From: Verrucomicrobiota bacterium
GTDB lineage: Bacteria; Verrucomicrobiota; Verrucomicrobiia; Chthoniobacterales; Terrimicrobiaceae
Direction: 5' to 3'
Assembly (NCBI GenBank): GCA_026398255.1
Contig: JAPLTG010000009.1
Coordinates: 1-64,000 of the forward strand
DNA: 64,000 nt
In this document: piece after piece, positions 9,265 through 21,692 of the stretch
How positions within the stretch are numbered: position 1 is the first letter of the stretch
Layout of the letters: each line of letters opens with the position of its first letter
Position numbers and translations under genes: made by a program
Notes under the pieces: model-generated
Databases searched by the model: none
Told to the model about the DNA's origin: nothing
Seen by the model: only the letters and a program-made list of their open reading frames with translations

Positions 9265-9947
9265 TTTTTAAGCTCCAATGGCCAAAGAATCATTCGTGTC
9301 ATAATCCAACGCACTCCAACCAGATCTATAAGCCCTCGGAGCGCACGGCCATTGATGGTGTATTTGGAAACGCCGGTTTTTCTGGGGCGATGGCCAACTG
9401 GAATCTCTGAAAACTTGAGGCCTGCCCGCTCAAAAAGAGCCGGTAGATAGCGATGGAGACCGTTAAAAGGAATCAACAACTGGACATGCTCACGCTTAAT
9501 GACCTTCAGAGAGCAACCGGTATCCGTGGCGCGATCACCCAGAGCTTTTCTTCGAACAGCGTTTGCCAAGCGCGAGGCAATGCGGCGCTTCCAATCATCC
9601 CGACGAACAGCCCTGAACCCATAGGCCACATCTGCGTTCTCTAAGGCAGCGACAAGACGGGGAATATCTGCAGGATCATTCTGACCATCGCCATCCATCA
9701 TCGCAATGATCTCGCCAGTGGCCGCTTGGAGACCCGCAAAAAGAGCCGCGCTTTGCCCAAGATTGCGAGGAAATGAAACGAGCCTCACCCCATTCAATGC
9801 GGCAATTTTTGCGCCAGTTCCATCCGTGCTTCCATCATCCACCGCAATGACTTCCGCATCGGGAAGGGCTTTTTTTACCTCCATCAGGACATCCTCGACA
9901 GAGCCGGATTCGTTGAAAAAAGGCAGCACGATGGAAAGGGATTTCAT
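9261..9947 (-). CDS. Glycosyltransferase family 2, polyprenyl-phosphate sugar synthase-like
   Basis: 228 residues, GT-A fold. Motifs are SIVLPFFNE, VDDGSTDGT and the metal-binding MMDGDGQNDPADIP, close to the DPM1/ArnC/GtrB type. The length equals soluble DPM1-like enzymes, since C-terminal membrane helices are absent. It likely moves a sugar from a nucleotide donor to undecaprenyl phosphate for the downstream ArnT-like enzyme. The ATG at 9947 gives the family N-terminus. The long upstream in-frame extension overlaps the GT9 gene and is rejected. The stop overlaps the LAB_N start (ATGA). Confidence 0.9.
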   Translation of the reverse strand: MKSLSIVLPFFNESGSVEDVLMEVKKALPDAEVIAVDDGSTDGTGAKIAALNGVRLVSFPRNLGQSAALFAGLQAATGEIIAMMDGDGQNDPADIPRLVAALENADVAYGFRAVRRDDWKRRIASRLANAVRRKALGDRATDTGCSLKVIKREHVQLLIPFNGLHRYLPALFERAGLKFSEIPVGHRPRKTGVSKYTINGRALRGLIDLVGVRWIMTRMILWPLELKK

Positions 9948-9993
9948 GGATGAGCGCGTCATTTTCGGTATAGCTGGGCAGGTGTCAATCTCC

Positions 9994-10986
9994 TCAACTT
10001 CCCGAGAGTGCGGAAACGATGGCCGCCTCGACATTGGCGACAGGAATCTCCTGCATGGATGATTTAGGAAAATTGTGGGGGTAACTGGAAACTCCCGATG
10101 CGCCAACAGCCCTCCCTTGCTCGCCGCGTGGCCCCCAGTGAAGTGGGTTGGTGGCCCCAAAAAGAACAGCGCATGGAATACCAAGCGCATCGGCCATATG
10201 CGCTGCACCGGTATCCACTCCGACATATATCCGGGCCAGCGCGAGTGTGGAGGCAAGAGTATCCAAGGTGGTTTCGCCTGCCAAAGAGAAGATACGCCCT
10301 GATGATCGGGATAGGATATGGCTGATCTGCTCCAGCTCGTCTGAATGACCGCCACCGGTCAGAACAACATCCAGATTGGCTGTGGTTGTCAGAAATTCCG
10401 CCGTGCGAATCCAATTGTCCACGCCCCACATTTTTTCGGAGCGCGCCGCACCAGGATGAATCACGGCGAAATGGGGCCCAACTCCTCGGCTGCTGAGGAA
10501 TTCCCTCATGGCTTGAACCCAGTCCGACGATACGGAGATACCCCTTCGCGCTCCTTCCGTTTGGATTCCCAAGCCTTTCAAGAGATCCAAATGGTAATCC
10601 ACTGTGTGCCGATTTTTGACATCTGATTCAATAAATCGGTTAAAGGCCATGCGGCGGCCTGCTGAGCCCCCGTGCCGCTTATAGGTCGCACGGATCCGCG
10701 CCATGGAAAGCCCAGCAACCAATACCCCGCGATCCGTTCCAGTGAACTCCAGACATAAATCCCAAGGGCTCAAAAAAATTTGCCGCCAGAAGTGGAAATT
10801 CAACCTGCGTTTGTTGAAATACAGCGGCTCTATCCCGGGAAAGAGGGAATCCACCCCGCGGCAAGCGCTATCCATCACCACCGATAGAGTTGCTTTCGGG
10901 AAAGTCGAACGAAGGACATCGAACACAGGAGCGGTGAGAATGACATCGCCGATGCGCTTGTTTTGAATGACAAGGATTCTTCGCAT
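9994..10986 (-). CDS. Glycosyltransferase family 9 (heptosyltransferase-type)
   Basis: 330 residues. N-terminus MRRILVIQNKRIGDVILT, a central VIHPGAARSEKMWG and the donor-site segment GVDTGAAHMADALGIPCAV are all hallmark GT9 motifs, as in WaaC/WaaF/RfaQ. The enzyme transfers a heptose or related sugar onto an LPS-type core in the cytoplasm. ATG 10986 starts exactly at the family N-terminus. The 62-residue upstream extension lies in the preceding gene. It sits 5 bases after the GT4 gene and 46 bases before the GT2 gene. This is the intact counterpart of the truncated GT9 at 3381. Confidence 0.92.
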   Translation of the reverse strand: MRRILVIQNKRIGDVILTAPVFDVLRSTFPKATLSVVMDSACRGVDSLFPGIEPLYFNKRRLNFHFWRQIFLSPWDLCLEFTGTDRGVLVAGLSMARIRATYKRHGGSAGRRMAFNRFIESDVKNRHTVDYHLDLLKGLGIQTEGARRGISVSSDWVQAMREFLSSRGVGPHFAVIHPGAARSEKMWGVDNWIRTAEFLTTTANLDVVLTGGGHSDELEQISHILSRSSGRIFSLAGETTLDTLASTLALARIYVGVDTGAAHMADALGIPCAVLFGATNPLHWGPRGEQGRAVGASGVSSYPHNFPKSSMQEIPVANVEAAIVSALSGS

Positions 10987-10991
10987 GGGCT

Positions 10992-12197
10992 TTATTTCTT
11001 TGCGTGGCCCTCGGCTATGAGGCGTTCGTAAAGGCCTGTGTATTTCAAAGCCACATTTTCCCATGAGAAATTCTGTGCGCGCTCCGCAGCATTGGCTCCA
11101 AGTTGGTGTTTGAGAATGGAGTCGCTGGATACTTTTCTCATGCTCTCGGCCAGCATCTCGGGTGCGCCGCAAGGCGAAAGAAGAGCCTCGCGCCCGTGTT
11201 CCACCTGATCCACAATGCCTGGCGCCGAAGTCGCAATAATGGGCAGCCCCGCTGCCATGGCCTCAAGTAGCGCCGAACTAAATCCCTCCAGCTGCGATGA
11301 GAGAACAAACGCATCCCCCGCACGGTAAAGCTCCACAAGCCTGCTCGGTGGGAGTTCAGGCGGGACTCCCAGAGACGCTTCTGGCGTCAGCTCCATAAGA
11401 TGAACTTGAGATTTAAGGCCCATAGACTCGACAAGCCCCTGCAACAAGGGAACGCCCCGACCGACGATTGCGAGATGGACCGCACCCGGTAAAGAACGAG
11501 CAGCTAGTATCTGGAAAGCCTTGAGCAAAGTGGGCAAATCTTTTTGCGGATGATTCCGCGCCACACAGAGAAAAAGAAAGGCCTCTCGAGGAATTTGGAG
11601 AACATCCCTCGCGGCCATCTTATCGGAGGCCAATGCGAAGCGGAGCTGATCAACCGCATTCGGAATCATCTCAATTTTTTCGGCAGGCACGCCGATTTTT
11701 TTCAGTTGCTCCGACATGTCCCGGGAGAGGGAGACGAGACAACTAGCGCGGGGAATCCAATGGCGAATGAGCCTGTCCATGTGCGGATGGGATTTGACCC
11801 CGGAGACCGCCTGAACATCATCGCCCACCGCGCGGATCAAGCCAGGGATACCGGTATGTGATTGCCAGTTTGCAAAACAAACACCGGCCGGCGAGAGAAC
11901 CACTGTGTGCCAGACATCGAAGCCGTGCCTCCGATGAAGAGCGGAAAGAATACGGCGATTCAGCCAAAAAGCCAAAGGTGCGGAGTATTTGAAATAGCTC
12001 CAGATATTCGCCGGGAAAGGAACTGTCGCGTAGGGGAGGTTCCAGCGCTCCGCGTGAAGACGCCGATGAAGGGAGCGCGGAAGGACAATGATCGGTTCGT
12101 GCCCCATCGCGACAAGGTGACTCGCAAGATTGTGATGAAAAATTTCCGCACCCGAGCACTTCGGCAGAAATGTTGGCGTGAAAATCGCGATCTTCAT
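10992..12197 (-). CDS. Glycosyltransferase family 4
   Basis: 401 residues, GT-B. N-terminal TPTFLPKCSGAEIFHHNLA is the classic GT4 opening (xGGAExxxxxLA-like). The linker IEMIPNAVDQLRF and the donor-domain strand FLCVARNHPQKDLPTLLKAF follow. The C-terminal active-site segment is SSQLEGFSSALLEAMAAGLP with two conserved glutamates. It adds a sugar to a lipid-linked or LPS-type acceptor at the cytoplasmic face of the inner membrane. The start overlaps the previous GT4 stop by four bases (12194-12197), so the pair is translationally coupled. Confidence 0.93.
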   Translation of the reverse strand: MKIAIFTPTFLPKCSGAEIFHHNLASHLVAMGHEPIIVLPRSLHRRLHAERWNLPYATVPFPANIWSYFKYSAPLAFWLNRRILSALHRRHGFDVWHTVVLSPAGVCFANWQSHTGIPGLIRAVGDDVQAVSGVKSHPHMDRLIRHWIPRASCLVSLSRDMSEQLKKIGVPAEKIEMIPNAVDQLRFALASDKMAARDVLQIPREAFLFLCVARNHPQKDLPTLLKAFQILAARSLPGAVHLAIVGRGVPLLQGLVESMGLKSQVHLMELTPEASLGVPPELPPSRLVELYRAGDAFVLSSQLEGFSSALLEAMAAGLPIIATSAPGIVDQVEHGREALLSPCGAPEMLAESMRKVSSDSILKHQLGANAAERAQNFSWENVALKYTGLYERLIAEGHAKK

Positions 12198-13308
12198 GCG
12201 ATTTCACTGTAAATGCGTTTCAAGTGCCGAGCCGCATCGCGGCATGTCGGAATGGCGGCGTTCCTTGCCAGGAGGGCCTCTCGACTGGCTGCATCGGTGG
12301 TCGCAGATGCGATGAGTTCCGCAAGTTTGGCCGAATCATTCGGCTCGAAATAGCCGGCATGATTTTCACCAAGGACCGCTGTGTTTCCTTCGATCCGACT
12401 CACGATAACTGGCAATCGACAGGAAATCGCCTGCAACAACGCGAGCGCCTGGCCTTCCCAAAACGAAGGCAGCACAAAGAAATCCAAGGCCTGAAACCAC
12501 GGGACCGATGGTCGCTGCCGTCCGGCAAAAACAATCTGCTCCCCGACCCCTTGCTCCAGCGCAAAATTTTCGAGCTCTTTGCGCGCGACGCCATCACCCA
12601 CAAAAACGGCTTTGGGCCTCAGGCCTCGGCGACGCAAGATGACCAGTGCTTCAATGGTCGCCTTGTGATTTTTCACAGGATGCAGAGAGGCAACCGTCCC
12701 AAAGAGAATCTCGTCCTCGGGGAGGCCGAGACTTTTTCTGAGAACCCGCTTGTCGTCGACGGTGGGTCGAAAAAGATCGTCATCAATCGCATTTGGCAAG
12801 ACTTCAACCAAACTTGAGGGGATCGAAAATCTTGAACTGATTTCCGCACGCGTCTGCGCAGAAAGTGTGAGAATTTTTTTTGCACCTCTCAAACAGAGCT
12901 GGAACAAAACCCTCTTGCGTAGCGGCATCTCTCCAAGCGTTTTTTGCTGGTGAAGAATCGCTGCGACTCCAGACAACCGCGCAGCAGCGACTCCAAAAAG
13001 ATGAGCATGGTAAGTCTGTGAATGAACCACATCGATCCCCTCGCGCTGAAGCCAACGGGACAACTTCCACACAGCCAGTGGGCTGATGCGTTTCTTGGGA
13101 AAGAGCGGCATTAATTCCACCGGCCAACCCGCCGCCAATGCCTCCTCGCCGAGCATGCCCAATTCACGGAGACATACAAAACGGGCATCCACCTCGGGAG
13201 CGAGGTGGGGATAAACTCCAAGAGCAAAATCCTCCGCCCCCCCCACAGGCATCCCAATAAAGAGGAAAGCGACCTTCAACGCGCGGTGATCTGCGCGAGG
13301 GCGTCTCA

Positions 13309-13312
<4 letters not shown>
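12194..13312 (-). CDS. Glycosyltransferase family 4
   Basis: 372 residues. [20 protein letters not shown] is the GT4 N-terminal glycine-rich acceptor loop. [33 protein letters not shown] and [20 protein letters not shown] complete the GT4 signature with the EGQ...Q variant of the usual E-x7-E, so the second Glu is replaced by Gln. The first codon is GTG overlapping the trpB stop (GTGA), with an ATG immediately after, so translation may start at either. It is the first glycan gene directly downstream of trpB. Sugar specificity is unknown. Confidence 0.88.
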
Positions 13313-14511
<1,199 letters not shown>

Positions 14512-14559
14512 GGAGCCAATGTGGCGAGTTTTGTCATGCCCTGCAATCTGCTAACGGAG

Positions 14560-16281
14560 TCAGGCCGCAGGAACCCGGCCAGTTTTCTGCAGCGCCTCAA
14601 CGCTCAAGAGGACTTGGTTTTTGTAAAGTTGGTCCCATTCCTTGATGGCGCCCTCGATCCGCGTGGTCCAATTCTGATCGCCGATGGCGCCGGGGACATT
14701 GAAGCGGTCGCTCAATCCAAAAATATCGGTGATCATGTGAACGGCCAGCCACGACTCGCAGGCAAAAAGCCCCTCGATGAATGCGGCGTGCACCTCGGGC
14801 GTGAAGCTGCATGGAACCTCGATCTCCCGCCGACCGCAGAAGTCCAAAACAACACGCATTTCGTGAATCGACTTCTCACGGGTCTCGGCTTGCGCGGCGT
14901 CGGCGTTCCAATTTTCCCAATACTGCCGGATCGTCGGGTGATCGTGTGTGGCAAAGGTCGCGAGGCTCAGCCGTTGGTAACTGGATCCCGCCAACAGCGC
15001 GCCATTTTCACCGGTCTCCCAAAATGGAATCTTGAATCCGGGAATCTCGAGCGCTTGGAGGGCGGGACGCACATACGGCGCAACCTCGCCCAAATCCTCG
15101 GCGATGAGCCGGTGCGGGCCGGTCTCCTCCAGAAAAACACGGAAGAGCATTTCGCCCTGGCGGCGGTTGTAGTCGCCGTTCTCGGGCGTGCTGTCGTCGC
15201 GCGGCAGAAAACACGGTAGCGCTCCGCCGGTGATTTCCTTGGCCTGCTCGGGCGAGAGAAAGGTGAAGCGATCGTTCTCTTGCGGACGCCACGGGAAATT
15301 CCAGATTCGAAAAAATCCCAGGGCGTGATCGACGCGCAGCAGGTGGAAAACCTCTCGCGATGCCCGCAGGCGGCGGCGCCACCAGGCGAAATTGTCGCGC
15401 GACATCGCCTGCCAGTTGTAGAGCGGGAAGCCCCAGTTCTGGCCCCAGTGCTCGGTGAACGGATCGGATTTAAAAACCTTCTCGGGCGGGGCGCCGCTCG
15501 AGCGCGTCTTGTCGAAGATCTCCGGCTCGGCCCAGACATCCGCGCTGTAAAGGCTCACACCCACCGGAATGTCGCCCATCAACGCCATGCCAAGCTTGTC
15601 GAATTCCTCACGCACGGCCCGCCATTGCGTCATCGCCACCCATTGGATGTAGTTGAAATAGCGGACGAGCCCGTCAAAGCGGCGCTCATCATTAGAGGTC
15701 AGCGTGCTGTGCCATTCGCGAGAGGCCTCGGGATTTTGGTGCTCGGCGGGCCAGTTGGTGAAAACTTCGTCGTTGTTATTCCACGCGCCTAGAGCGCGGA
15801 AGAGCGCGTAGTCGCGGAGCCACTCGCTCTCCTCCTCCATGAATTTTTCGAACTGCCGGACGCGCGCGCCTTTCGCCTTTTGAAAATTCTCAAACGCGGC
15901 AGCGAGCAGCTCCTGCTTCATCGCCTTGACCTTCGCGTATTGCACCTTCCCCTCGCGGAGCGATTCGACTCCGTGCTTTTTGGTGATTTTTTTAAAATCG
16001 GATTCCGCGAGATCGGGGAGCCAGCGCGGGTTTGTGGCCAGCGTGCAGGGCTCGTAGGCAATCGAGCTGATGAGATTGTAAGGGCTGTTGTCGTTGCCGG
16101 TTTCGTTGACGGGGAGGATTTGGATCAGGCGAAAACCTTTTTTCGCAGCCCATCCCGCGAGTTCCACGAGCGATTCGGTGTCACCAATGCCGATGTCGTA
16201 TTGGCCGCGAATGGCGCTCAGCGGAGTCAGGATGCCGCCGATTTTTTTCTCCGGGGAGAGGAATTGGTTTTCGTTATTCAT
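14560..16281 (-). CDS. malQ: 4-alpha-glucanotransferase (amylomaltase, GH77)
   Basis: 573 residues. It transfers alpha-1,4-glucan segments between maltodextrins in glycogen/maltose metabolism in the cytosol. Visible signatures are GILTPLSAIRGQYDIGIGD, the substrate-binding DIPVGVSLYSADVWA, the nucleophile Asp region LLRVDHALGFFRIW, the acid/base Glu in LIAEDLGEV, and the transition-state Asp in ATFATHDHPT. The start overlaps the hslO stop by 8 bases. No glycogen genes flank it. Confidence 0.95.
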   Translation of the reverse strand: MNNENQFLSPEKKIGGILTPLSAIRGQYDIGIGDTESLVELAGWAAKKGFRLIQILPVNETGNDNSPYNLISSIAYEPCTLATNPRWLPDLAESDFKKITKKHGVESLREGKVQYAKVKAMKQELLAAAFENFQKAKGARVRQFEKFMEEESEWLRDYALFRALGAWNNNDEVFTNWPAEHQNPEASREWHSTLTSNDERRFDGLVRYFNYIQWVAMTQWRAVREEFDKLGMALMGDIPVGVSLYSADVWAEPEIFDKTRSSGAPPEKVFKSDPFTEHWGQNWGFPLYNWQAMSRDNFAWWRRRLRASREVFHLLRVDHALGFFRIWNFPWRPQENDRFTFLSPEQAKEITGGALPCFLPRDDSTPENGDYNRRQGEMLFRVFLEETGPHRLIAEDLGEVAPYVRPALQALEIPGFKIPFWETGENGALLAGSSYQRLSLATFATHDHPTIRQYWENWNADAAQAETREKSIHEMRVVLDFCGRREIEVPCSFTPEVHAAFIEGLFACESWLAVHMITDIFGLSDRFNVPGAIGDQNWTTRIEGAIKEWDQLYKNQVLLSVEALQKTGRVPAA

Positions 16282-17092
16282 GGGAAGATTTGGAGGTGCG
16301 GGCCTCGAGCGCTTCGCGAGTCAGGATGTGCCGGGCGCCGCAGCGCGGACAGAGGATCGAGATCGATGGGTCACCATGGAACAGCTCGTCCGCCTGCCGC
16401 TGAAAAACGGGTGCCATGAAATCCAGCATCCGCTCTTGGTTGCAGCCGCAGCGGAAAGTGAACTGCCGCTTCTCGAGCAGGGACAACTCGACATCGCCGT
16501 CGAGCGTGCGGATCGATTCTTGGGTCAGCCCCGCGAGCCATTCCTCGTCGCAGTCAGGCTGCGCCGCGACCATCACGAGGTCTTCCTCTCCGTGCCAAAA
16601 GAACCGGACCAGGCGCTGCTCGCTCTGCGAATAGAAAATCTCCACCGCGCGAAGGAAGGATTTCTCGCGGAAGTCCACCACACTCCGGCGCGGCGGCTTC
16701 GCGTCCTCCACGACATCGGCATAAAACATCCCCTCCCCGATCGGCTGCAAGTCCGAGGTCTGGAAATTGGCGATAACCGAACCGGTGTGATTGTCGGCAG
16801 CAGCAAAAATATTCAGTCGCGGCTCGGGAAATTTCACCGTCCAGGCACAGGCTTCCTTCCAGGGGCGACTCGCGCTGTGAAGAGTGATCGAGGCAATGGC
16901 TTCTCGGGCGGCATCCTCCATCGCGGCGGGAATTTCGATCCCATGGTCCATGCGGTGGAGATACCACGCGGCGAAAATCTCGGAGAAATCGCCGCGAGAG
17001 ATCAGCGCATTTCGTCCCCTGGCGAAATAAGTCCGCACCTCGATATCGGGATCGCTGGTCGGTTCAGACACGCGTTCGGCCGGCGGGGTCAA
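16274..17092 (-). CDS. hslO: Hsp33-family redox-regulated chaperone
   Basis: 272 residues. The C-terminal zinc site FRCGCNQERM (CxC) plus SILCPRCGARHI (CxxC), about 30 residues apart, is diagnostic of Hsp33, a cytosolic holdase activated by oxidative disulfide formation. The N-terminal domain (RTYFARGRNALISRGDFSEI) is divergent from enterobacterial Hsp33. The start is uncertain: TTG at 17092, ten bases after the fabF stop, or a nearby in-frame GTG. It overlaps malQ by 8 bases and lies in a run fabF-hslO-malQ-trpB. Confidence 0.85.
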   Translation of the reverse strand: MTPPAERVSEPTSDPDIEVRTYFARGRNALISRGDFSEIFAAWYLHRMDHGIEIPAAMEDAAREAIASITLHSASRPWKEACAWTVKFPEPRLNIFAAADNHTGSVIANFQTSDLQPIGEGMFYADVVEDAKPPRRSVVDFREKSFLRAVEIFYSQSEQRLVRFFWHGEEDLVMVAAQPDCDEEWLAGLTQESIRTLDGDVELSLLEKRQFTFRCGCNQERMLDFMAPVFQRQADELFHGDPSISILCPRCGARHILTREALEARTSKSSHE

Positions 17093-17101
17093 AGCAGTGC
17101 T

Positions 17102-18349
17102 CTACTGGTCCAGCGCCTTGAAAAGCAGTGTGGCGTTGTGACCTCCAAACCCGAACGAGTTGCTGAGCACATTGCGCAGCTTGGCCTCGCGCGCGTGGTT
17201 CGGCACGCAATCGAGGTCGCACTCGGGATCTGGATTTTCAAGATTGATGGTCGGCGGGATCACACCGTGCTTGATTGCCATCGCGCAGGCGGCAAGTTCC
17301 ACACCGCCGGCGGCGCCGAGGAGGTGTCCGGTGACGGATTTTGTGGCGCTGACGGCAACTTTTTTCGAGGACTCACCGAGCGCAAGTTTGATGGCCTTCG
17401 TCTCGCAAATATCGCCGAGGCCGGTCGAGGTGGCGTGGGCGTTGATGTAATCGATTTGGTCAGGGGTTACCTTGCCGTGGCGCATCGCGATCGTCATCGC
17501 GCGCGCGGCCCCCTCGCCCTCGGGCATCGGAGCCGTCATGTGGTAGGCGTCCGCCGTGCAGCCATAGCCGCCGAGTTCACAATAGATCGTCGCGCCGCGT
17601 TTTTTAGCGTGCTCGTATTCCTCAAGAACGACAATTCCCGCGCCTTCGCTCATCACAAAGCCGTCGCGGTCCTTGTCAAAAGGACGGCAGGCTTTTTGCG
17701 GTTCGTCGTTTCGGCAGCTCAAGGCCTTCATCGACGCGAATCCCGCGATGCCAAGCGGGGTGATCGTGGCCTCGGCCCCACCCGCGATGAACGCATCGGC
17801 GTCGCCAAATTTGATAATACGCCAAGCCTCACCAATGGAATTGTTGGCCGTCGCGCAGGCCGTGACGATGCACATATTGGGCCCACGAAGGTCGTATTCC
17901 ATCGAGACCATGCCACTGGCCATGTTCGAAATCATCATGGCAATCGTGAAGGGCGACACGCGCGACGGGCCGCGATCCGCAAGGCGGTGCGCCTCTTCTT
18001 CCATGCTGTAAAGTCCCCCGATGCCGCTGCCGATCATCACGCCGAAGCGAGTGCGGTCGATTTTGTCGAGGTCGATGCCGGAGTCCTCGATCGCCAGCTT
18101 CGTTCCGGCCATCGCAAATTGCGTAAAGCGATCGGTGCGCTTGGCGGTCTTGGGATTTTTAAAATGCTTAGCTGGCTCAAAACCCCGGATCTCACCGGCG
18201 ATTTTGCAGTCGAAATTTGTCGAGTCGAACGCCTCAAAACGGCTGATGCCGCTGCGGCCCTCGATGAGGGAGTTCCAAAATGTTTGCAGGTCGTTTCCGA
18301 CCGGACTGATTACGCCGATGCCTGTGACGACGACTCTTCGTTCGTTCAT
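17102..18349 (-). CDS. fabF: Beta-ketoacyl-ACP synthase II
   Basis: 415 residues. It catalyses condensation of malonyl-ACP with acyl-ACP in fatty-acid elongation. N-terminus MNERRVVVTGIGVISPVGND, nucleophile Cys in IVTACATANNSIG, His in NAHATSTGLGD, and the second His in VTGHLLGAAGG are all in the expected order. The NSFGFGGHN glycine-rich segment is near the C-terminus. ATG 18349 matches the family start. The open frame continues upstream through the antisense of the thiC riboswitch, but that part is not coding. No acpP is next to it in this window. Confidence 0.96.
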   Translation of the reverse strand: MNERRVVVTGIGVISPVGNDLQTFWNSLIEGRSGISRFEAFDSTNFDCKIAGEIRGFEPAKHFKNPKTAKRTDRFTQFAMAGTKLAIEDSGIDLDKIDRTRFGVMIGSGIGGLYSMEEEAHRLADRGPSRVSPFTIAMMISNMASGMVSMEYDLRGPNMCIVTACATANNSIGEAWRIIKFGDADAFIAGGAEATITPLGIAGFASMKALSCRNDEPQKACRPFDKDRDGFVMSEGAGIVVLEEYEHAKKRGATIYCELGGYGCTADAYHMTAPMPEGEGAARAMTIAMRHGKVTPDQIDYINAHATSTGLGDICETKAIKLALGESSKKVAVSATKSVTGHLLGAAGGVELAACAMAIKHGVIPPTINLENPDPECDLDCVPNHAREAKLRNVLSNSFGFGGHNATLLFKALDQ

Positions 18350-18533
18350 GTGAAAAATTGGGGCGTCCGCACCGTGCCGACGCGCGCTCTTTGTCCGAGG
18401 ATGGGCTTGTCTTGGCAATGATATTTTTACCCGAGACAGCCAACCCTCCGCGCCTGCGAAAACTTTTCCATCCTCAGACGCTTCCCGCATTTTCCACATT
18501 GACCTCGCGTCCCGACTAACGAACGATCCAAGG

Positions 18534-20641
<2,108 letters not shown>

Positions 20642-20661
20642 ACTGTGATAGATTCCAAATC

Positions 20662-20862
20662 ATGAAAGCGACCCTTGGCGAACCGGAAATCGTGACGCGT
20701 AAAGGCAAGCCCGTCTCTGTCATTCTCCCCATCAAGCATTACGAAGAGCTTTTGGAGCGAGTCGAAGACGCTGCCGATGTAGCAAGCCTGAAGCGCTCGC
20801 GCAAAAAACCGCTCTATTACCGTCCGCTGGAGGATTACCTCGCAGAGCGGAAGAGCAATTAA
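20662..20862 (+). CDS. Antitoxin of a type II toxin-antitoxin pair (Phd/YefM-like)
   Basis: 66 residues. The segment EPEIVTRKGKPVSVILPIKHYEELL resembles the Phd/YefM N-terminal DNA-binding fold, in which a basic hairpin is followed by a helix. The C-terminal tail (LYYRPLEDYLAERKSN) would wrap the toxin. It begins 20 bases after the thiC stop and ends 6 bases before the RelE-like gene, which is the usual antitoxin-first order. The N-terminus is shorter than most Phd proteins. Antitoxin identity rests partly on the neighbour. Confidence 0.75.
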   Translation: MKATLGEPEIVTRKGKPVSVILPIKHYEELLERVEDAADVASLKRSRKKPLYYRPLEDYLAERKSN

Positions 20863-20868
20863 GCAACC

Positions 20869-21123
20869 ATGTATAGCGTCCTGCTCGAACGCGCCGCCGA
20901 AAAAGACTTGGCGCGTCTCTCGGCGGAGATTCACGACAGAGTTATAGACGCCATAAAAGCTCTTGGCAAAAATCCGCGCCCACCTGGTTGCCGCAAACTC
21001 GTCGGCGGCTCGAACGACTGGCGCATCCGCGTCGGAGACTATCGAGTGGTTTATGAAATCGCTGACACAATTTGCATCGTTCGAATTAACCGGGTGCGTC
21101 ACCGCAAAGAAATTTATCGCTGA
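20869..21123 (+). CDS. RelE/ParE-family toxin
   Basis: 84 residues. YSVLLERAAEKDLARLS opens the RelE/ParE fold, and the C-terminal DWRIRVGDYRVVYEI followed by INRVRHRKEIYR is the typical RelE ending with basic and tyrosine residues used for mRNA cleavage on the ribosome. It is paired with the upstream antitoxin gene. It could act as a ribonuclease or as a gyrase-type ParE toxin, and sequence alone favours RelE. It is followed after 6 bases by the DUF4256 gene. Confidence 0.88.
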   Translation: MYSVLLERAAEKDLARLSAEIHDRVIDAIKALGKNPRPPGCRKLVGGSNDWRIRVGDYRVVYEIADTICIVRINRVRHRKEIYR

Positions 21124-21129
21124 CTTCCA

Positions 21130-21678
21130 ATGCGTCCCCAATATGAGCGCGAAGACCTTTTGAAAGTGCTGGAGCTTCGCTTCATCAAAAATATGGCCCG
21201 CCATCCGGATCTCGAATGGCGCGAGGTTCTGGCGAGGTTGCAGGCCGCGCCGGAAAAACTACGGTCGCTCGCAGAAATGGAGCGGACGGGCGGGGAGCCG
21301 AATGTGATCGAGCAGGATGCGAAGTCGGGCGAGATTGTTTTTGCGGATTGCTCGCCGGAGACGCCGAAGGGGCGGGTCAGCGTGTGCTACGACCGCGCCG
21401 GCATGGATTCACGCAAGGAGCACAAACCTACGGACAACGCCATCGACATGGCGACGGCGATGGGGGCGGAGCTTTTGACCGAGGAAGAATACCACCAACT
21501 CCAAAAGCTCGGGGAGTTCGACACCAAAACCTCGAGCTGGCTGAGGACGCCCGACGAAACCAGAAATCTGGGAGGAGCACTATTCGGTGACCGCCGCTAC
21601 GGCCGCGTGTTCATCTACCACAACGGCGCTTCCTCTTACTTCGCTGCGCGAGGCTTTCGCGCTTCGCTTCGGGTCTGA
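21130..21678 (+). CDS. DUF4256 family protein
   Basis: 182 residues aligning end to end with DUF4256 as I know it: ELRFIKNMARHPDLEW-type opening, LAEMERTGGEPNVI, CSPETPKGRVSVCYDRAGM, AIDMATAMGAELLTEEEY and the ending NGASSYFAARGFRASLRV. Function is unknown. The family is scattered across bacteria, often as a single gene. It starts 6 bases after the toxin gene, so it may be cotranscribed with the toxin-antitoxin pair. Confidence 0.85.
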   Translation: MRPQYEREDLLKVLELRFIKNMARHPDLEWREVLARLQAAPEKLRSLAEMERTGGEPNVIEQDAKSGEIVFADCSPETPKGRVSVCYDRAGMDSRKEHKPTDNAIDMATAMGAELLTEEEYHQLQKLGEFDTKTSSWLRTPDETRNLGGALFGDRRYGRVFIYHNGASSYFAARGFRASLRV

Positions 21679-21692
21679 AAATTCCAACTCCC

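Noticed and set aside
16088-18421. 777-codon plus-strand frame opposite malQ, hslO and fabF
   Set aside because: It spans three well-supported genes on the other strand and reads as an Arg/His-rich shadow.
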